A DNA stretch of 64,000 nucleotides, taken from positions 310,001-374,000 of the forward strand of contig NZ_FOTQ01000001.1 in NCBI RefSeq assembly GCF_900114635.1, in the 5' to 3' direction. A program made the position numbers and the translations under genes. The stretch is from Shimia aestuarii (GTDB lineage Bacteria; Pseudomonadota; Alphaproteobacteria; Rhodobacterales; Rhodobacteraceae). Position 1 is the stretch's first letter. Each line of letters starts with the position of its first letter. The notes beneath the pieces were generated by a model. The model was given only the letters and a program-made list of their open reading frames with translations, made no database searches and was not told the DNA's origin. Below are positions 33,526-43,179 of the stretch, piece by piece.

Positions 33526-36500
33526 TTATCCCCGCGCCGCCCGGCGGCGGGAAAACAACTGGCCCAACAGACCAATGCCATAACCCAGCATGGTGATGCC
33601 CCAGGCACCAACCGCGAACACCACCACGGTCAACCCGGGGCCCTGGACGGCCTCCAGGGCAGGCACCAGCGCCTCAAGTTGCGGATGCATTCCGCCCTGC
33701 CACAATGTCCAGCCCAGCGTCAGCCCGAGCCACACCACCAGCACCGCCCCGGTCCCAAGCAAAAGGCCACGCAGACCGCGCGCCCGCACGCCCCGACGCA
33801 GCGCGGCCACCTGGCGCGAAACGTCCGCCTGCATCGCCAGTAACGCGGGCACCACGATCAGAACCAGCACCATCCCGAACCCAAGCCCATAGACCAGCGT
33901 GATCACCGTCGGCTTGAGAAACTGCGCCTGTTGCGAGCGCTCGAACAACAGCGGTGCAAGCCCCAGAACGGTGGTCGCCGTGGTCAGGAACACAGGGCGC
34001 AAACGGTCGGCTGTGCCATCGATGATAGAAGGGATCAGCCCGCGATCATGCGCATAGTCGTCAATCGTCGTCACAAGGACAATCGAGTCGTTGATGATGA
34101 TCCCGGTCATCCCGATCAGCCCGACCACCGTGAACATGCTGAGCGGGACTTCGTGCATGTAATGCCCATAGATCGTGCCCACCAGCCCAAAGGGAATAAT
34201 CGCCATAACCACGACGGGCCGGGTCCAGCTTGAGAATACCCAAGCCAGTACAAGGTATATCCCTGTCAGGCACAGAATCAGCCCCGTGCGCGCATCGCTC
34301 AGGAAATTGTCCTCCTGCTCGCTCAGCCCGGCCAGTTGCCATTCGACCTGTTGTTCGCTGGCAATGCGGGGCAGGATGTCTTCCTGCAACCGTTCAATGA
34401 TCAGCTCGGCCCGCGCTGGATCGTCCTCGGAAATATCCCCCGTCACCTTGATCTGCCGCACACCGTTTTCCCGACGCACCGTACTGAACCCCGTGCGGCT
34501 TTCCACCGTTACCAGGTCGGCCAATGGCACGTACTTGCCTTGAGGCGTGCGCATAAGACTGCCCTCCAGGAAATCTGCCGTCAGCTCCCCTTCGGGAAGC
34601 TGGACCCGAATGCGTGCGCTACGCGGCCCGTCCGGGTAGGTCGCCGCCTCCAGCCCGTTCAGGCGATGCCGCAAGACCCGCCCAAGTGAGTCGATGGAAA
34701 ACCCAAGCGCATGCCCTTGTGGGGTCAATTCGAGGATCAGTTCCTGCTTGTCATAGTTCAGGCTGTCCTCGACCGCCGACACCTCGGGAAACTCTGCAAG
34801 AGCGGTCTTGAGCGCTTCGCTTGCCGCCTTGAGCGTGTCGCTGTCCGCGCCAAAAAACTGCACGTCCAGCGCATCGCCTCCCGGCCCAGACCGCCAACCT
34901 CGGAACGACACCGTTTCGACAAGCGGGTGACGCGCCACGCGGTCCTGCAACTCGCCGACAAAGGCAAAACTGGAATAGGGGCGCAGATCCGCGTCGATCA
35001 ACTCGATGGCGATCCCGCCCAAAAGGTCGGCATCCATCGTATCCGATCCCGGGATCGGTCGCCCGGAATTGCCCCCGACCTCGGCCAGCACATAGTCCAG
35101 AGGGTTACGCCCATAACGTTCTTCGTATTCCTTGCCCAGTTCCTCGGTCGCGCGCTGCATCTCGCGCATCATGGCAAGGCTGTCCTCGCGCGAGGCACTG
35201 GGCAGCATCGCGAAATTCCCCGTAACGGACCCGCGCTCCGGCGCGTTGAAGAAACGCCACTGCACATCCCCCTGAATGAACAACACAGCCTGCGTGGCAA
35301 GGATCAGGATCGCTCCGGCAACCACAGGATACCGCATGACCACAACAAGACGGATTGCCCGTCGGAACACCACGTCACGGAACCAGCGGAATCCGCGGTT
35401 CACCACCCGGCTCGGGACATCATACCAATGCTCCTTGGCTGTATGCTTGAGCGCATGGGCCATGTGGTTGGGCAGGATCAGGAAACACTCGATCAGCGAA
35501 GCCGCCAACACCGCAATCACGGTGAACGGAATGTCCGCGATCAGATCACCAAAACGTCCCGAGATCATGGTCAGGCCAAAAAAGGCGATGATCGTGGTCA
35601 GGGTCGAACTGAACACAGGCATCGCCATCCGTCGTGCCGCGTTTTCAGCCGCCACCACCGGCGTTTCATTCAACCGCCGGGCCCGTGCATCCGCATGTTC
35701 CCCCACCACGATTGCATCATCCACCACGATACCCAGCGTGATGATCAGCGCAAACAGCGAGATCATGTTGATCGTCAATCCGCCGACATACATCAGGGCC
35801 ACCGCGGCAAGCATCGCCGTTGGAATTCCCGCCGCCACCCAGATCGCGGTCCGTGCATTGAGAAACAGGAACAACAAGCACACGACGAGCACCAGCCCCA
35901 TGGCGCCATTGTCCAGAAGGATGTTCAAACGCCCGGTGATCGCCTCGGCGCGTGTCCGGATCAGCTGGATTTCGACGCCCTTGGGAAGGGTCGCCTGCAT
36001 GGTGCGCGCGACGTCTTCGACCGTGGCCTGTATGCCGATGGCATCGCCCTTGTCGCTGCGGTCGATGCGGATCGAAATGGCCGGGTCTTCGCCGACGAAA
36101 TAGCTGCGGTTGCGGTTCACCCCCTCGACCCGGATCAACGCCACATCCCCGATCGTCAGCTTGGTCCCGTCCGGGTTCGATCGCAGAATGATCCCGGCAA
36201 TCTCGTCCGGCGCACGTTTCTCGACGCCTGTACGCACCCGCGCCACGGCCCCTGTCACATCCCCGGCCGGATCGGCATTGACCTCGGCCTTGATGGCCTC
36301 GGCAATCTGGGCAATCGACACATCATGGGTGATCAACGCAACCGACGAAATCTCGACGATCGTTTCCCGTTCGGCAAGGCCGCGTATGGTGGTCCGCGTC
36401 ACACCCTCCGAATACAACCGTGCGATAAACTCATCGGCAAACCGCGCGATCTGGTCGATGGCCACGGGGCCGGTGATCACCACATCCGTGACCCGATCCC

Positions 36501-36921
36501 GCCAGCGTCCGCGCCGCACGACAGGCTCCTCGGCCTCTTCCGGCAGGGTTGTGACCGCATCCACCGCGACCTGTACGTCGTCCGTTGCCCGTGCCATATC
36601 CCAGCCGGGCTCGAAATCCAGCGTGATCCGCGCGCGGCCTTCTGTCGAACGGGAGTTCGTCTGCTCCACACCCTCGACGGCCAGCATGGCAGGTTCCAGA
36701 ACCTGCACAATCGCTGCATCCACGTCTTCCGCGCCGGCCCCATCCCAAGTCACGTTGACAGTCACATTGTCGACGATCACGTCGGGAAAAAACTGTGCCC
36801 GCATGCGCGGAAACGCCGCCAGCCCGGCAATGATCAACACCACCAGCAACAGGTTTGCGGCCGTCGCGTGGCGTGTGAAATATGACAGGATGCCCCCGGC
36901 GCGATCTCCCAGTTCGCGCAT
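33526..36921 (-). CDS. RND efflux permease (HAE type) with C-terminal extension
   Basis: Proton-driven inner-membrane pump of 1131 residues. The proton-relay pair Asp401-Asp402 is seen in GIVVDDAIV, and the second-half helix has MTGIIINDSIVL. Two large periplasmic loops lie at about 40-330 and 560-860, as in AcrB-like pumps. Unlike AcrB (about 1050), the last 100 residues add two more helices (GLLLGTGAVLVVWLGLTLGW and VVVFAVGAWGITMLGYGIG). Start ATG 36921 is 4 bases after the adaptor stop. Substrates unknown; an outer-membrane channel is not in the window. Confidence 0.94.
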   Translation of the reverse strand: MRELGDRAGGILSYFTRHATAANLLLVVLIIAGLAAFPRMRAQFFPDVIVDNVTVNVTWDGAGAEDVDAAIVQVLEPAMLAVEGVEQTNSRSTEGRARITLDFEPGWDMARATDDVQVAVDAVTTLPEEAEEPVVRRGRWRDRVTDVVITGPVAIDQIARFADEFIARLYSEGVTRTTIRGLAERETIVEISSVALITHDVSIAQIAEAIKAEVNADPAGDVTGAVARVRTGVEKRAPDEIAGIILRSNPDGTKLTIGDVALIRVEGVNRNRSYFVGEDPAISIRIDRSDKGDAIGIQATVEDVARTMQATLPKGVEIQLIRTRAEAITGRLNILLDNGAMGLVLVVCLLFLFLNARTAIWVAAGIPTAMLAAVALMYVGGLTINMISLFALIITLGIVVDDAIVVGEHADARARRLNETPVVAAENAARRMAMPVFSSTLTTIIAFFGLTMISGRFGDLIADIPFTVIAVLAASLIECFLILPNHMAHALKHTAKEHWYDVPSRVVNRGFRWFRDVVFRRAIRLVVVMRYPVVAGAILILATQAVLFIQGDVQWRFFNAPERGSVTGNFAMLPSASREDSLAMMREMQRATEELGKEYEERYGRNPLDYVLAEVGGNSGRPIPGSDTMDADLLGGIAIELIDADLRPYSSFAFVGELQDRVARHPLVETVSFRGWRSGPGGDALDVQFFGADSDTLKAASEALKTALAEFPEVSAVEDSLNYDKQELILELTPQGHALGFSIDSLGRVLRHRLNGLEAATYPDGPRSARIRVQLPEGELTADFLEGSLMRTPQGKYVPLADLVTVESRTGFSTVRRENGVRQIKVTGDISEDDPARAELIIERLQEDILPRIASEQQVEWQLAGLSEQEDNFLSDARTGLILCLTGIYLVLAWVFSSWTRPVVVMAIIPFGLVGTIYGHYMHEVPLSMFTVVGLIGMTGIIINDSIVLVTTIDDYAHDRGLIPSIIDGTADRLRPVFLTTATTVLGLAPLLFERSQQAQFLKPTVITLVYGLGFGMVLVLIVVPALLAMQADVSRQVAALRRGVRARGLRGLLLGTGAVLVVWLGLTLGWTLWQGGMHPQLEALVPALEAVQGPGLTVVVFAVGAWGITMLGYGIGLLGQLFSRRRAARG

Positions 36922-36925
36922 GGCC

Positions 36926-38383
36926 TCAGCCCCCCATCCGGCTTTGCAAACGCTCGATCATGCGCGCCGGAACCTCGGGCCGATTGAGCGCCGTGATCAG
37001 GCGTTTCTTCACATCCGCCGGGATCGCCTTGTTGGCCTCGATAAAGGCGACATACCGCGCGCGATCCTCGTCGCTCAACGCCACCATCTCAGGCGCTTCG
37101 GGTGTTGCCGCTCCGGCGGCACTCAGCGGTTTCACGGCAATACCCTCGCCCAGAAGAGGCGTGCGACGCGTCACAACACGTTGCCCGGCAAGCCCCGCCC
37201 CCCGCACGAGAACGGTGTCGCCCTGTCGGCGCAGCAATCGCACACGCATCGCCTCAAGCCGATCCCCGTCGCCGACAACGAGCACTTCACCGCCCGCATC
37301 CAGCGCCGTCGCAGGCAGTTGCACGACATTCTCCAGCACCCGTTCCTGAACCCGCACCGTAACGAAATCCCCCGGCTTCAAACCGCGCGCGCCATCCAGC
37401 CGCGCAAACAGTACCCGACCGGTCTGCCCCTCGCCCACGGCCGCCGCATCACGCGTGATCACGCCCGTTGCGGTCAGGTCGGATCCCATCACGTCCAGAG
37501 ACACTTTTACTTCTGACGGATAAAGCCTGTTTTGGTCATCCAGCAGGCGCGCATATTGCGGGGTCGACACCCGAAACGCCACTTCAAGCGCGTCACTGTC
37601 GATCAACTGGGCCAGTTTTTCGTTGCGCGATACCAGCCCACCCTGCACCACCGAGACTTCCGACAACGTACCCGAGAAATCCGCCGTGATGACCGTGTCC
37701 TTCAGATCGGTCTCCGCCTCGGCCAGAGCAATTCGTGTACGCTCCAGCCGGGTCGCCGCCTGATCCACCCGCGCCTCGGCCTGTGCGAGCGCGCGGCGGT
37801 TGGACAACACCGCCTGTCGCGCGCCTGCTACCGCCAGTTCCGCGGTTTCCACCGACGCTGCCGTGCCCACACCCCGTTCGCGCAAATCGACCTGCCGTTC
37901 GTATGCGCGGTTGCGCAGGTCAAGCTGCGCCTCGCCCGCGGCCAGCTCGTCCTGTGCCAGTTTCAGGGTGCGTTTTGCATCCCGCTCCTCGGCCTCGGCA
38001 TCCAGTAGATCGCTTGTGATCCGATCCACGGCATAGCGCGCCTTGGTCGGGTCGACCTGCACCAGCACTTCGCCCGCGCTGACCTCCGCCCCTTCCTCGA
38101 ATTTTTCCGAAAGCTGGATGATCGTGCCAGCGGCAGCCGCGCGAATTTCCAGACTGCGGCGACTGCGAACTTCGCCAAAGGCCACCAGTTCCGGCGCTAT
38201 ATCCTCGGGCACAGCCGTGACCACGTTGACGGTAAACACCCGCTCACGGGCAGGAGGGGCCTTGCTGTCCCGCGCCAACCGTTCCTCGATCGCGTCGCGC
38301 ACCAGCTGCCCGGCAAACAAAAGCACCCCCACCGTCACGGCCAGCAGGAACAATCCTGTCAAACTCTGTCGCAAAAACCGCAT
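36926..38383 (-). CDS. Periplasmic adaptor of the RND pump (membrane fusion protein)
   Basis: 485-residue HlyD/AcrA-type adaptor anchored by one N-terminal helix. A long coiled-coil hairpin (about 150-230) is flanked by lipoyl-like segments, and beta-barrel and MP domains follow. The tail (last 65 residues, ending RMIERLQSRMGG) is longer than in AcrA. GAGAGG lies upstream of ATG 38383. Promoter-proximal gene of the pump operon; an operator-like palindrome lies about 100 bases upstream. Confidence 0.92.
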   Translation of the reverse strand: MRFLRQSLTGLFLLAVTVGVLLFAGQLVRDAIEERLARDSKAPPARERVFTVNVVTAVPEDIAPELVAFGEVRSRRSLEIRAAAAGTIIQLSEKFEEGAEVSAGEVLVQVDPTKARYAVDRITSDLLDAEAEERDAKRTLKLAQDELAAGEAQLDLRNRAYERQVDLRERGVGTAASVETAELAVAGARQAVLSNRRALAQAEARVDQAATRLERTRIALAEAETDLKDTVITADFSGTLSEVSVVQGGLVSRNEKLAQLIDSDALEVAFRVSTPQYARLLDDQNRLYPSEVKVSLDVMGSDLTATGVITRDAAAVGEGQTGRVLFARLDGARGLKPGDFVTVRVQERVLENVVQLPATALDAGGEVLVVGDGDRLEAMRVRLLRRQGDTVLVRGAGLAGQRVVTRRTPLLGEGIAVKPLSAAGAATPEAPEMVALSDEDRARYVAFIEANKAIPADVKKRLITALNRPEVPARMIERLQSRMGG

Positions 38384-38484
38384 ATGCCGGCCTCTCACTC
38401 GCGCGAACCATCCACAATTCTAAGAACTCGGACGAAAAATTGCCAATCCAACTCGGGGTTTATACGCGCCCGACGGGATTTTCC

Positions 38485-38506
38485 GTCACAAAATGTGACG
38501 CGTCAC
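38485..38506. promoter_or_regulatory. Overlapping palindromes upstream of the RND operon
   Basis: GTCACA/TGTGAC around AAA (38485-38499) and the perfect palindrome GTGACGCGTCAC (38495-38506) share one half-site, giving three alternating GTCAC units. It lies about 100 bases upstream of the adaptor start. A TetR- or Crp-like regulator site is plausible. Confidence 0.5.
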
Positions 38507-38540
38507 CTCATATTTTTGCGAGACAGGGACCGCAAAGCGC

Positions 38541-39083
38541 CTATTTGCGGCGCATATGCTCATCAAGACGGGGCATGATTTCCACGAAGTTGCAGGGCCT
38601 GTGGCGATAATCCAACTGCCATTTCAGAATCTCGTCCCAGGCATCCTTGCACGCCCCCGGACTGCCGGGCAGCGCGAACAGGTAGGTGCCCTGCGCCACG
38701 CCCCCCGTGGCACGGCTCTGCACGGCGCTAGTTCCGATCTTTTCCATCGAAACCATGGTAAAGACGGTCCCAAACGCCTCGATTTCCTTTTCATAGACGT
38801 CACGATGCGCCTCGACCGTGACGTCCCGACCGGTCAGCCCGGTTCCCCCCGTCGAAATGATCACGTCGATCGCGTCATTGCCGCACCATTCACGCAGCTG
38901 CGCGGCGATCTCGGCGCGCTCGTCCTGAATGATCCTGCGATCAGCCAGCACATGCCCCGCATCCTCCAGTCGCGACACCAGCATATCGCCGGACCGATCC
39001 TCTTCCATGGATCGCGTATCGCTCACCGTCAGCACCGCGATCCGCACCGGGATGAAATCTTTGCTCTCGTCGATCCGGCCCAT
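38541..39083 (-). CDS. moaB: Molybdenum cofactor biosynthesis protein B
   Basis: 180-residue MoaB/Mog family member that adenylylates molybdopterin before metal insertion. The STGGTGLTGRDVT motif and ALPGSPGACKDAWDEIL are clear. Not linked to the fdhD operon 13 kb away. Followed on the same strand by a metallophosphoesterase gene. Confidence 0.93.
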   Translation of the reverse strand: MGRIDESKDFIPVRIAVLTVSDTRSMEEDRSGDMLVSRLEDAGHVLADRRIIQDERAEIAAQLREWCGNDAIDVIISTGGTGLTGRDVTVEAHRDVYEKEIEAFGTVFTMVSMEKIGTSAVQSRATGGVAQGTYLFALPGSPGACKDAWDEILKWQLDYRHRPCNFVEIMPRLDEHMRRK

Positions 39084-39098
39084 GGCCCTACTCCTGTC

Positions 39099-39695
39099 TC
39101 AGTCGAATTCGAACCAGTTCGCTGTCGGCCCCAGGTTGACCACGCGCGATGCGCCCACCATGGCGCTCTGGCCCCAGCAATCGTGGATATGCCCGCACAT
39201 GACCAGCCCCGGTTGGGCTCGCTCAATTGTCTCCAGCACGGCCACCGAGCCAAGCGACAGCCCGTTTGACGTCCGGTCCACCACCTCCTTGGGCGGGGAA
39301 TGGCTGATCAGAATATCCACCTCCCCGCAATTGGCCAGCAACTCGCGCGCACGCTCTTCCGGAAGGTCACAGGACCAGTCGGTGAACGGCGTCACCGGCA
39401 CCGCATAGCCCAACCCGAAAATCCGCATTCCGTCGACGTCGCACCCCTGCCCATGCAGAACAATTGCGTCTTTGGGCGCCGCCGCCCGCAATTCTGCTTC
39501 GCTTTCGTTGTTCCCCGGCACAAGCACCATCGGCACCGAAATGCCGCTCAACAACTCGAGCGCATCCGCCAGATCGCGCCGCCGGTTGCAGAAATCCCCC
39601 GCTCCGATCACGAGGTCCGCGTCCCGGCTTGCCTCCACAAGGGCACGGGCCGCGCGGGCCGAATGATGCATATCGGAAAATGCCAGAACCTTCAT
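39099..39695 (-). CDS. Metallophosphoesterase
   Basis: 198-residue calcineurin-like phosphoesterase. Metal-ligand motifs: SDMHHSARA (8-14), GAGDFCN, GNNESE (instead of the more usual GNHE), SHSPP and CGHIHD. Substrate unknown. The GNNE variant is also used in some branches. Start overlaps the glycosylase stop by 4 bases (ATGA). Confidence 0.88.
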   Translation of the reverse strand: MKVLAFSDMHHSARAARALVEASRDADLVIGAGDFCNRRRDLADALELLSGISVPMVLVPGNNESEAELRAAAPKDAIVLHGQGCDVDGMRIFGLGYAVPVTPFTDWSCDLPEERARELLANCGEVDILISHSPPKEVVDRTSNGLSLGSVAVLETIERAQPGLVMCGHIHDCWGQSAMVGASRVVNLGPTANWFEFD

Positions 39696-40480
39696 GAATC
39701 AGCCTCTAGTCGTGCTTTCAAGCTCAACAAATCCGCCCAGGCTTCCCGCTTGGCTCCTGGTTGGCGCAGCAGGTAGGCGGGGTGAAACATCGGCATCACC
39801 GGCTTGCCGAAGGCTTCCTGCCAATTTCCCCGCAGCCGGGTAATGCCACGCCGCTCCAACACCGCCTGACAGCTGATATTGCCCATCAGGACAATCACGT
39901 CCGGCGCCACGATTTCCACATGCCGTTCCAGGAACGGCTTCAGCATGGCGATTTCTTCCGGTTTCGGATCGCGATTCTGCGGCGGGCGCCACGGGAGCAC
40001 GTTGGTGATATAGACCGCATCCTTCGACATCGGCGCATCGCGCCCCATGTCAATCGCAGCCAGCATCCTATCGAGCAACTGCCCGGCCCGCCCGACAAAG
40101 GGCTTGCCTTCACGGTCCTCTTCCCGCCCCGGTGCTTCACCGATGATCATGACCCGCGCGGCCGGATTGCCGTCGGAAAACACAAGGTTACGCGCGCCGC
40201 GCTTCAACTCGCAGTGTTCGAACGCCGCCATCGCCGCCCGCAACCCATCGAGATCCTTCACCCCTTGCAGCGCCGCGACAGCCTCGCGCACTGGGTCCAC
40301 CTTGGGCGTCACCGGAGTTTGCATCGGAGCCGCCGGAGCCACGGGCGCAACCGGTTTCTTTGGCGCCTCAGGCACCTCGTAGCGATTGAGAGGGGTGTCC
40401 AGAATGGCCTCGGTCACGCCAAGTTCCACCTGCCATTCCAGCAGGGCACGCGCCGTGTAATAGTCCAAAGCCGATTCCAT
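39692..40480 (-). CDS. Family-4-like uracil-DNA glycosylase without most Fe-S cysteines
   Basis: 262 residues. The GEAPGREEDREGKPFVGRAG motif and the C-terminal MFHPAYLLRQPGAK motif place it in the family-4 uracil-DNA glycosylase superfamily, which removes uracil from DNA. The N-terminal region has a Pro/Ala-rich linker. Typical members bind a [4Fe-4S] cluster by four cysteines, but here the expected positions read FEHC (one of two kept), LPWRPP (Trp) and EIAMLKPF (Leu). So the cluster is probably absent. A similar cluster-less alphaproteobacterial group is known to exist. Confidence 0.82.
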   Translation of the reverse strand: MESALDYYTARALLEWQVELGVTEAILDTPLNRYEVPEAPKKPVAPVAPAAPMQTPVTPKVDPVREAVAALQGVKDLDGLRAAMAAFEHCELKRGARNLVFSDGNPAARVMIIGEAPGREEDREGKPFVGRAGQLLDRMLAAIDMGRDAPMSKDAVYITNVLPWRPPQNRDPKPEEIAMLKPFLERHVEIVAPDVIVLMGNISCQAVLERRGITRLRGNWQEAFGKPVMPMFHPAYLLRQPGAKREAWADLLSLKARLEADS

Positions 40481-40549
40481 GACAGCTACTCTAGTGTGCC
40501 CCGCAAAGGGTTGAAACTGCTCATTGTCCGCCGGGACCATGCATCGCGA

Positions 40550-41503
40550 TCAGACCGCGTTGGGCAACGCGCGCCCTTGGTCAAACGCCTCAAGATTGGC
40601 CACCGCCATCATGCCCATCGACGTCCGCACCTCAAGCGCCGCCGTTCCCAGATGCGGCAGCAACGTCACGTTTTCCAACGTCCGTAGCGCCTCGGGCACC
40701 TTGGGCTCGAACTCATATACATCAAGCCCCGCCCCACCGATCAACTGCTCCTGAAGCGCCGCGATCAACGCGGATTCGTCCACGACATCCCCGCGTGAAA
40801 TATTGATGAAGCGCGCATGCGATGGCATCGCCGCAAAAACCTCGGCCCCGATCAGGTGGTGCGTTTCCGCCCCACCCGGCACCGCCGCAACAAGGAAATC
40901 CACCTCGGCAGCCAACCCGGTCAAGCTCTCGAACCGCTGCGCCTCGAATTCCATTGGTCGGGGCGACCGGTTGAAATAGGACACCTTCATGCCGAACCCA
41001 AAGAAACAGCGCTGCGCAATGGCCTGTCCGATGCGCCCCATGCCAACGATTCCAACATGTTTGCCCGACATGTGCAGGCCCAGCATCTGCGTCGGATGCC
41101 ATCCCTGCCATTGCCCAGAACGGACCAGCCGCTCGCCTTCACCAGCGCGTCGCGCGCTCATCAGCATCAGGGTCATGGCGATATCCGCCGTCGCATCCGT
41201 TACTGCGCCCGGCGTGTTGGTTACCCCAACCCCGACGGCGGTCGCCGCCTCGACATCAATGTGATTATATCCCACACCGAAATTGGCCAACAGCTTGCAA
41301 CGCGGTGTAGCGACATCCGCAAAAACGTGCTTGTCGAACGCGTCCCCCAACGTGGGCATGATCAGATCGTATTCACGCAAAGCGTGGCGCAGATCATTGT
41401 CACGCAGCGGCAGATTGCTCTGCCGCACGGTCACGTCAAAACTTTCGCGAGCCCGCACCACCACCGGCTCGGGCATGGGTCTCGTGATCAGCAGTGTCTT
41501 CAA
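40550..41503 (-). CDS. D-isomer-specific 2-hydroxyacid dehydrogenase (glyoxylate reductase-like)
   Basis: NAD(P)-dependent reductase of 317 residues. The Rossmann motif VGIVGMGRIGQAIA is clear, with catalytic Arg in NISRGDVVDE, Glu in GLDVYEFEPKVP and His in LLPHLGTA. Likely substrates are glyoxylate or hydroxypyruvate. Its start overlaps the csaA stop as ATGA. Confidence 0.92.
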   Translation of the reverse strand: MKTLLITRPMPEPVVVRARESFDVTVRQSNLPLRDNDLRHALREYDLIMPTLGDAFDKHVFADVATPRCKLLANFGVGYNHIDVEAATAVGVGVTNTPGAVTDATADIAMTLMLMSARRAGEGERLVRSGQWQGWHPTQMLGLHMSGKHVGIVGMGRIGQAIAQRCFFGFGMKVSYFNRSPRPMEFEAQRFESLTGLAAEVDFLVAAVPGGAETHHLIGAEVFAAMPSHARFINISRGDVVDESALIAALQEQLIGGAGLDVYEFEPKVPEALRTLENVTLLPHLGTAALEVRTSMGMMAVANLEAFDQGRALPNAV

Positions 41504-41838
41504 TGCATCCGCCCTCCGTTGGGAACGGCACCATCCGGCCCGATCAACACGATTTCACCGTCCGCGTCGGGCAAGCCCAGAACAAGGATCTCGGACATGA
41601 ACTTTCCGATCTGGCGGGGGGGGAAGTTCACCACCGCCATCACCTGTTTGCCCACCAAGCCATCTGGGTCATAGTGCCGCGTGATCTGAGCCGAGCTTTT
41701 CCGCGTGCCGATCTCATCCCCGAAATCGACCCACAGTTTGATCGCTGGTTTGCGCGCCTCCGGATAGGGTTCGGCCCGCACAACCGTGCCCACCCGGATA
41801 TCCACCTTGAGAAACTCGTCGAAACTCAGATCACCCAT
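41500..41838 (-). CDS. csaA: CsaA-type tRNA-binding domain protein
   Basis: 112-residue OB-fold protein with the EMAP-like VDIRVGTVVRAEPYPEARKPAIKL and VNFPPRQIGKFMSE motifs. CsaA has been reported as a secretion-related or tRNA-binding chaperone. Overlaps the proC stop region by 8 bases at its start; forms a coupled string with its neighbours. Confidence 0.88.
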   Translation of the reverse strand: MGDLSFDEFLKVDIRVGTVVRAEPYPEARKPAIKLWVDFGDEIGTRKSSAQITRHYDPDGLVGKQVMAVVNFPPRQIGKFMSEILVLGLPDADGEIVLIGPDGAVPNGGRMH

Positions 41839-42646
41839 TGGCCAGCTCCCGCGACCGGTCCGCCGCTGCGCCCACTGTGCGAATAATCAGTGGTGGCAGC
41901 CCCTTGGCAGGATCCATCAACACCTCAAGCCCGGCCTGTGTCGTACCATTCGGGCTGGTCACGTTTTCACGCAGCGTTGTCGGGCTTTCCTCGGACAGTT
42001 CGGCCAGCGCCCCCGCCCCGGCCACTGTCGCCTTTGCCAGCGCCATCGACATTTCCGGCGGAAGCCCCTGTGCTTCGCCTGCCGCCGCGAGTGTTTCGAT
42101 CAGATGAAAGACATAGGCCGGCCCCGAGCCGCTGACCCCGGTGACCGCGTCAATCTGGGATTCGCGCTCCAGCCGCACCACTTGCCCGATGGCTTTGAGC
42201 AAACCCTCGGCCAGCGCCAGTCCCTCTTCACCCGCGTGCTCGTTGCCAATGATCGCTGTGATCCCCTTGCCCACCGCAGCCGGCGTGTTCGGCATGGCGC
42301 GCACGATGGGCGTGCGGTCACCCAGCATGCCTTCATAGCTTTCAATGGATATCCCGGCCGCAACCGACACGAACAGCGTGTCGCCATTGCCCATCGCCTT
42401 CAACACCGGCAGGGCCTCGGCCATCATCTGAGGTTTCACGGCAACCAGGACAATTGCGGGCGCTGCAGGCAATTCGGCGTTCACATGCACGCCGCTGTTT
42501 TGCACCCATTCACTCGGATAGGGATCCTGAACCCAGACCGATGTCGCAGGCAACCCGTCCGCAAGCCACCCCTGCAGCATGGCCGATCCCATCTTGCCAC
42601 ATCCCAGTAGCACAAGACCCTTTTCGGCCACCAAACTCATATCCAT
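41831..42646 (-). CDS. proC: Pyrroline-5-carboxylate reductase
   Basis: NADPH enzyme for the final step of proline synthesis. 271 residues from ATG 42646 after AGGGGGGCGATT. Motifs are GCGKMGSAM near 15-23, AVKPQMM, VRAMPNTPAAVGKGI, GSGPAYVF and SPNGTTQAGL. An ATG two codons downstream would remove only MD. Precedes csaA by an 8-base overlap. Confidence 0.95.
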   Translation of the reverse strand: MDMSLVAEKGLVLLGCGKMGSAMLQGWLADGLPATSVWVQDPYPSEWVQNSGVHVNAELPAAPAIVLVAVKPQMMAEALPVLKAMGNGDTLFVSVAAGISIESYEGMLGDRTPIVRAMPNTPAAVGKGITAIIGNEHAGEEGLALAEGLLKAIGQVVRLERESQIDAVTGVSGSGPAYVFHLIETLAAAGEAQGLPPEMSMALAKATVAGAGALAELSEESPTTLRENVTSPNGTTQAGLEVLMDPAKGLPPLIIRTVGAAADRSRELANG

Positions 42647-42678
42647 AATCGCCCCCCTTTTCGCTTTGGGGGCAAGTG

Positions 42679-43179
42679 TTACGCCCGCCCGTAAGCCTCT
42701 GCAATGGCAACCTGCATGGCATCTTCCACCTTGCGATCTCCCCAGACCACAAGCTGGAACGCCGGGTAGAACCGTTCCGCGCTGACAATCGCCGCGCTGA
42801 TCATCATGTCGATCTGATCCGGGCTGGCGAACTGCCCGCCGCTCAGCACGAGGCCATAGCGATAGATCATCAGCTTCTGCTTTTCCCAGTACGTAAACGC
42901 CCCGGCCCAGCACTGGTCGTTCACGGCGTTCAGCGCTTCGTGAAGTTGGGGCAACTTGTCGGCGGGCGGCTCCATTTCGAAGGAACAGACCAAACGCAAG
43001 GTCTCGTCATAAGCGGACCAGGCCAGCGTGATCGAATAGGTGCGCCACTGCCCCTCGACAGCCATGGCGATCTGGTCATCAGCGATGCGATCAAAGCTCC
43101 AGTCGTGGTGCTCGGCGATATGCTCGACGATGTCGATCGGGTGAAGGTCTTCTTCGAGAAACTGCTCTGACAATGCCAT
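42679..43179 (-). CDS. YbjN domain protein
   Basis: 166 residues of the YbjN (DUF1790) sensory-transduction group. WSFDRIADDQIAMAVEGQWRTY and the later YGLVLSGG segment are typical. Members affect motility or stress in some bacteria, but role here unknown. Upstream region holds two TGTGGATAA-like boxes. Confidence 0.85.
   Translation of the reverse strand: MALSEQFLEEDLHPIDIVEHIAEHHDWSFDRIADDQIAMAVEGQWRTYSITLAWSAYDETLRLVCSFEMEPPADKLPQLHEALNAVNDQCWAGAFTYWEKQKLMIYRYGLVLSGGQFASPDQIDMMISAAIVSAERFYPAFQLVVWGDRKVEDAMQVAIAEAYGRA

Noticed and set aside
34711..36885. Long open frame on the plus strand opposite the RND permease (over 700 codons)
   Set aside because: High GC makes antisense frames open; the composition is Arg/His/Pro-rich with no domain, while the minus-strand RND permease has clear motifs.
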